DNA of 64,000 nt from the NCBI GenBank assembly GCA_913778905.1, contig CAJYYA010000019.1, forward strand, positions 1 to 64,000. Direction: 5' to 3'. Shown here piece after piece: positions 61,436 to 64,000 of the stretch. A model generated the notes under the pieces. It did no database searches, was not told the origin of the DNA, and saw nothing but the letters and a program-made list of their open reading frames with translations. How positions within the stretch are numbered: position 1 is the stretch's first letter; the number at the start of each line of letters is the position of its first letter. Source of the DNA: an uncultured Naasia sp. (GTDB lineage Bacteria > Actinomycetota > Actinomycetes > Actinomycetales > Microbacteriaceae). The position numbers and the translations under genes were made by a program.

Positions 61436-62560
61436 GTGAGTATGGACTTCGAGATCGGTCGTTCCAAGCGGGCACGACGGGCGTTCGCGTTCGATGACAT
61501 CGCTGTCGTGCCGTCTCGGCGAACGCGCGATCCCGAGGACGTCTCCACATCCTGGTCGATCGATGCGTTCACGTTCGACATCCCCGTCCTCGCGGCTCCG
61601 ATGGACTCGGTCATGTCGCCCGCGACCGCGATCGCCATGGGGCGCCTCGGCGGTCTCGGCGTCCTCGACCTCGAGGGTCTCTGGACGCGCTACGACGAGC
61701 CCGAGGCCAAGCTGGCCGAGATCCGCGGACTCGACGCCGCCGACGCCACGCGCCGCATGCAGGAGATCTACTCCGCCCCCATCAAGCCCGAGCTGATCCA
61801 GAGCCGGATCGCGGAGATCCGCGCATCGGGTGTTCCGGTCGCGGCGGCTCTCAGCCCGCAGCGCACACAGGAGCATTACGAGACCGTCGTCAAGGCCGGA
61901 GTCGACCTGTTCGTCATCCGCGGCACGACCGTCTCGGCCGAGCACGTCTCGCGCACGAGCGAGCCCCTCAACCTCAAGAAGTTCATCTACGAGCTCGACG
62001 TCCCCGTCGTCGTGGGCGGCGCCGCGACCTACACGGCCGCGCTGCACCTCATGCGCACGGGCGCCGCCGGTGTGCTCGTCGGATTCGGCGGGGGAGCGGC
62101 CTCGACGACCCGCACGGCGCTGGGCATCCACGCGCCGATGGCCACCGCGATCGCCGATGTCGCCGGCGCTCGCCGCGACTACCTCGACGAGTCGGGCGGG
62201 CGCTACGTGCACGTCATCGCCGACGGTGGCCTCGGCACCTCGGGCGACATCGTCAAGGCCATCGCGACCGGTGCCGACGCCGTCATGCTCGGCTCGACGC
62301 TCGCGCGCGCGACGGACGCTCCGGGCGGTGGCTGGCACTGGGGTGCGGAGGCGCACCACACCCAACTCCCGCGCGGCACCCGTGTGCAGGTGGGCCAGGT
62401 CGCGCCCCTCGAACAGATCCTCTACGGACCGGCTCCGGTCGCAGATGGAACAGCGAACCTCATCGGTGCGTTGAAGAGATCGATGGCCACGACCGGCTAC
62501 TCCGACATCAAGGAGTTCCAGCGGGTCGAGGTCGTGGTCGCTCCGTATCGCATGGATTAG
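61436..62560 (+). CDS. guaB3: GuaB3-type IMP dehydrogenase-related protein
   Basis: Paralogue of IMP dehydrogenase found in actinobacteria, 374 residues. It keeps the barrel ([46 protein letters not shown]) but has no CBS domains. The catalytic loop reads GFGGGAASTTRTALG, so Ser223 replaces the cysteine of true IMP dehydrogenase. It is therefore probably not an ordinary IMP dehydrogenase; a GMP-reductase-like or regulatory role has been considered for the group. GTG at 61436 is taken from the -10 box; an ATG at 61442 is the alternative. Confidence 0.88.
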   Translation: MSMDFEIGRSKRARRAFAFDDIAVVPSRRTRDPEDVSTSWSIDAFTFDIPVLAAPMDSVMSPATAIAMGRLGGLGVLDLEGLWTRYDEPEAKLAEIRGLDAADATRRMQEIYSAPIKPELIQSRIAEIRASGVPVAAALSPQRTQEHYETVVKAGVDLFVIRGTTVSAEHVSRTSEPLNLKKFIYELDVPVVVGGAATYTAALHLMRTGAAGVLVGFGGGAASTTRTALGIHAPMATAIADVAGARRDYLDESGGRYVHVIADGGLGTSGDIVKAIATGADAVMLGSTLARATDAPGGGWHWGAEAHHTQLPRGTRVQVGQVAPLEQILYGPAPVADGTANLIGALKRSMATTGYSDIKEFQRVEVVVAPYRMD

Positions 62561-62630
62561 GAGCCGACGCACAGCGCATGGCCGCAAAGATCGACGAAGC
62601 GCCCTGACGGGCGCGAGCAGGGAGAGAACG
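62561..62630 (+). promoter_or_regulatory. glpD leader hairpin and ribosome binding site
   Basis: A small 6-bp hairpin GCGCCC/GGGCGC (62599-62604, 62609-62614) lies just before the glpD ribosome binding site AGGGAGAG. Confidence 0.35.
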
Positions 62631-64000
62631 ATGGCACAGGGCAACACGGTTTCCATCTCGTCGAAGCTCGGTCCCGAGGAGCGGGCCGCAGCGATCGCGA
62701 AGATGAAGGACAAGGAACTCGACATCCTCGTCGTCGGCGGTGGCATCGTCGGCACGGGGGCCGCGCTCGACGCCGTCACGCGCGGGCTCAGCACCGGTCT
62801 CCTCGAAGCCCGCGACTTCGGTGCAGGCACCTCGAGCCGCTCGTCGAAGCTCGTCCACGGCGGTATCCGGTACCTCGAGCAGCTCGACTTCCGCCTCGTG
62901 CGCGAGGCCCTCATCGAGCGCGGACTGCTGCTGCAGCGCCTCGCGCCCCACCTGGTCAAGCCGGTGCGCTTCCTGTACCCGCTCAACCACCGCGTGTGGG
63001 AGCGCCTGTACATCGGCGCCGGCATGCTCCTCTACGACATCTTCAGCTGGTCCGGCGGACGCCCGCCCGGCGTCCCCCACCACCGTCACCTCACCAAGCG
63101 CCAGATGCTCCGCGCGATGCCGAGTCTCGCGGGCGACGCCTTCGTCGGCGGCCTCACCTACTACGACGCCCAGGTCGACGACGCGCGCTACGTCGCGAGC
63201 CTCGCCCGCACGGCGTCCGCGTACGGCGCCCACGTCGCCAACCGCGTCAAGGTCGAAGGCTTCGTCAAGGTCGGCGAGCGTGTCGTCGGCGTCAAGGCGC
63301 ACGACCTCGAGAGCGGCGAGCGTTTCGAGATCCGCGCCAAGCAGGTCGTCAACGCGACCGGCGTCTGGACGGATGAGACCCAGGCCATGGTCGGCGAGCG
63401 TGGACAGTTCAAGGTGCGCGCCTCGAAGGGCATCCATCTCGTCGTCCCGCGCGACCGCTTCCAGTCGACCACCGGTGTCATCCTCCGAACCGAGAAGAGC
63501 GTCCTCTTCGTGATCCCGTGGGGGCGCCACTGGATCATCGGTACGACCGACACCGACTGGCACCTCGACAAGGCGCACCCGGCCGCGACGGCCGCCGACA
63601 TCGACTACGTTCTCGGTCACGTCAACAAGATCCTCTCCGTGCCGCTCACGCGCGAGGATGTCGAGGGTGTCTACGCGGGCCTCCGCCCGCTGCTCGCCGG
63701 CGAATCGGAGCAGACCTCCAAGCTCTCCCGCGAGCACCTCGTGGCGCATTCCGTGCCCGGCCTGGTCGTCATCGCCGGCGGCAAGTGGACCACCTACCGT
63801 GTCATGGCGAAGGACGCCATCGACTCGGCGGTCTCGGCCCTCGACGGCAACATCCCGAAGTCGACGACGCAGGACATCGCGCTCGTCGGTGCCGAGGGCT
63901 ATCAGGCGGCGTGGAACAAGCGCGGCAAGATCGCCCGTGCATTCGACGTGCACCGCGTGCGCATCGAGCACCTGCTCAACCGCTACGGCGTGCTGACGGA
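62631..64000 (+). CDS. glpD: Glycerol-3-phosphate dehydrogenase (3' end outside window)
   Basis: FAD-dependent membrane-associated enzyme oxidising glycerol-3-phosphate to dihydroxyacetone phosphate. 456 residues are visible of a usual 560-590; the frame is open to the window end. Begins MAQGNTVSISSKLG; the FAD-binding motif is ILVVGGGIVGTGAALDA, then GTSSRSSKLVHGGIRYLEQ, and KGIHLVVPRDRF in the catalytic part. WGRHWIIGTTDTDW and VIAGGKWTTYRVMAKDA are diagnostic. Confidence 0.96.
   Translation, partial: MAQGNTVSISSKLGPEERAAAIAKMKDKELDILVVGGGIVGTGAALDAVTRGLSTGLLEARDFGAGTSSRSSKLVHGGIRYLEQLDFRLVREALIERGLLLQRLAPHLVKPVRFLYPLNHRVWERLYIGAGMLLYDIFSWSGGRPPGVPHHRHLTKRQMLRAMPSLAGDAFVGGLTYYDAQVDDARYVASLARTASAYGAHVANRVKVEGFVKVGERVVGVKAHDLESGERFEIRAKQVVNATGVWTDETQAMVGERGQFKVRASKGIHLVVPRDRFQSTTGVILRTEKSVLFVIPWGRHWIIGTTDTDWHLDKAHPAATAADIDYVLGHVNKILSVPLTREDVEGVYAGLRPLLAGESEQTSKLSREHLVAHSVPGLVVIAGGKWTTYRVMAKDAIDSAVSALDGNIPKSTTQDIALVGAEGYQAAWNKRGKIARAFDVHRVRIEHLLNRYGVLT

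Overview
The window is a high-GC actinobacterial chromosome segment, most likely from Microbacterium or a close relative in the Microbacteriaceae. The evidence is the GC-rich third codon positions, frequent GTG starts, short LID-less adenylate kinase, Ala/Lys-rich tails on ribosomal proteins, many genes without Shine-Dalgarno sites but with a TANNNT box 6-8 nt before the start, and the acpS-alr-tsaE-tsaB-rimI-tsaD order. No rRNA, tRNA, CRISPR array, insertion sequence or prophage was recognised. Most of it is housekeeping sequence.

Layout. 1-3.2 kb: fusA (5' end missing) and tuf. 3.3-9.8 kb: accessory genes (membrane acyltransferase, amidohydrolase, topoisomerase IB, a response regulator and its sensor kinase). 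10-22 kb: the S10 and spc ribosomal clusters from rpsJ to rplO, then secY-adk. rpsN is missing between rplE and rpsH, and a hairpin with terminator features separates rplO from secY. 22-32 kb: an unrelated block between adk and infA, holding a zinc alcohol/formaldehyde dehydrogenase, a PTS regulator, a complete mannitol PTS (orphan EIIB, HPr, EI, EIICB, EIIA, mannitol-1-phosphate dehydrogenase) and an orphan DNA methyltransferase. 32-35.5 kb: infA, rpmJ, rpsM, rpsK, rpoA, rplQ; rpsD and map are not here. 35.6-37.7 kb: a LigD-type polymerase and an ATP-dependent DNA ligase, convergent. 37.8-48.4 kb: truA, rplM-rpsI, glmM, coaA, glmS and the acpS-to-tsaD operon, covering cell-wall precursors, coenzyme A and the t6A tRNA modification. 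48.5-51.1 kb: three small membrane proteins and a methyltransferase. 51.1-58.5 kb: a CIRCE-controlled groES without groEL, rarD, and a branched-chain amino acid type ABC transporter (livK convergent with livHMGF). 58.7-64 kb: guaB, a nuclease-like AbiEi-type gene, a guaB-like paralogue and glpD (3' end missing).

The least ordinary material is between genes. A palindromic element of about 65 bp occurs three times, once between the two DNA-repair genes and on both sides of the AbiEi-type gene; in two copies the neighbouring gene's stop codon is the first three bases of the element. A 21-bp perfect palindrome covers the end of rpmJ and starts a run of hairpins leading to rpsM. A 13-bp perfect palindrome sits where rpsN would be. 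LivH carries a secreted N-terminal domain, and a GlnR-like box precedes livK. All functional statements rest on reading the sequence and recalled family knowledge; no database search was run.
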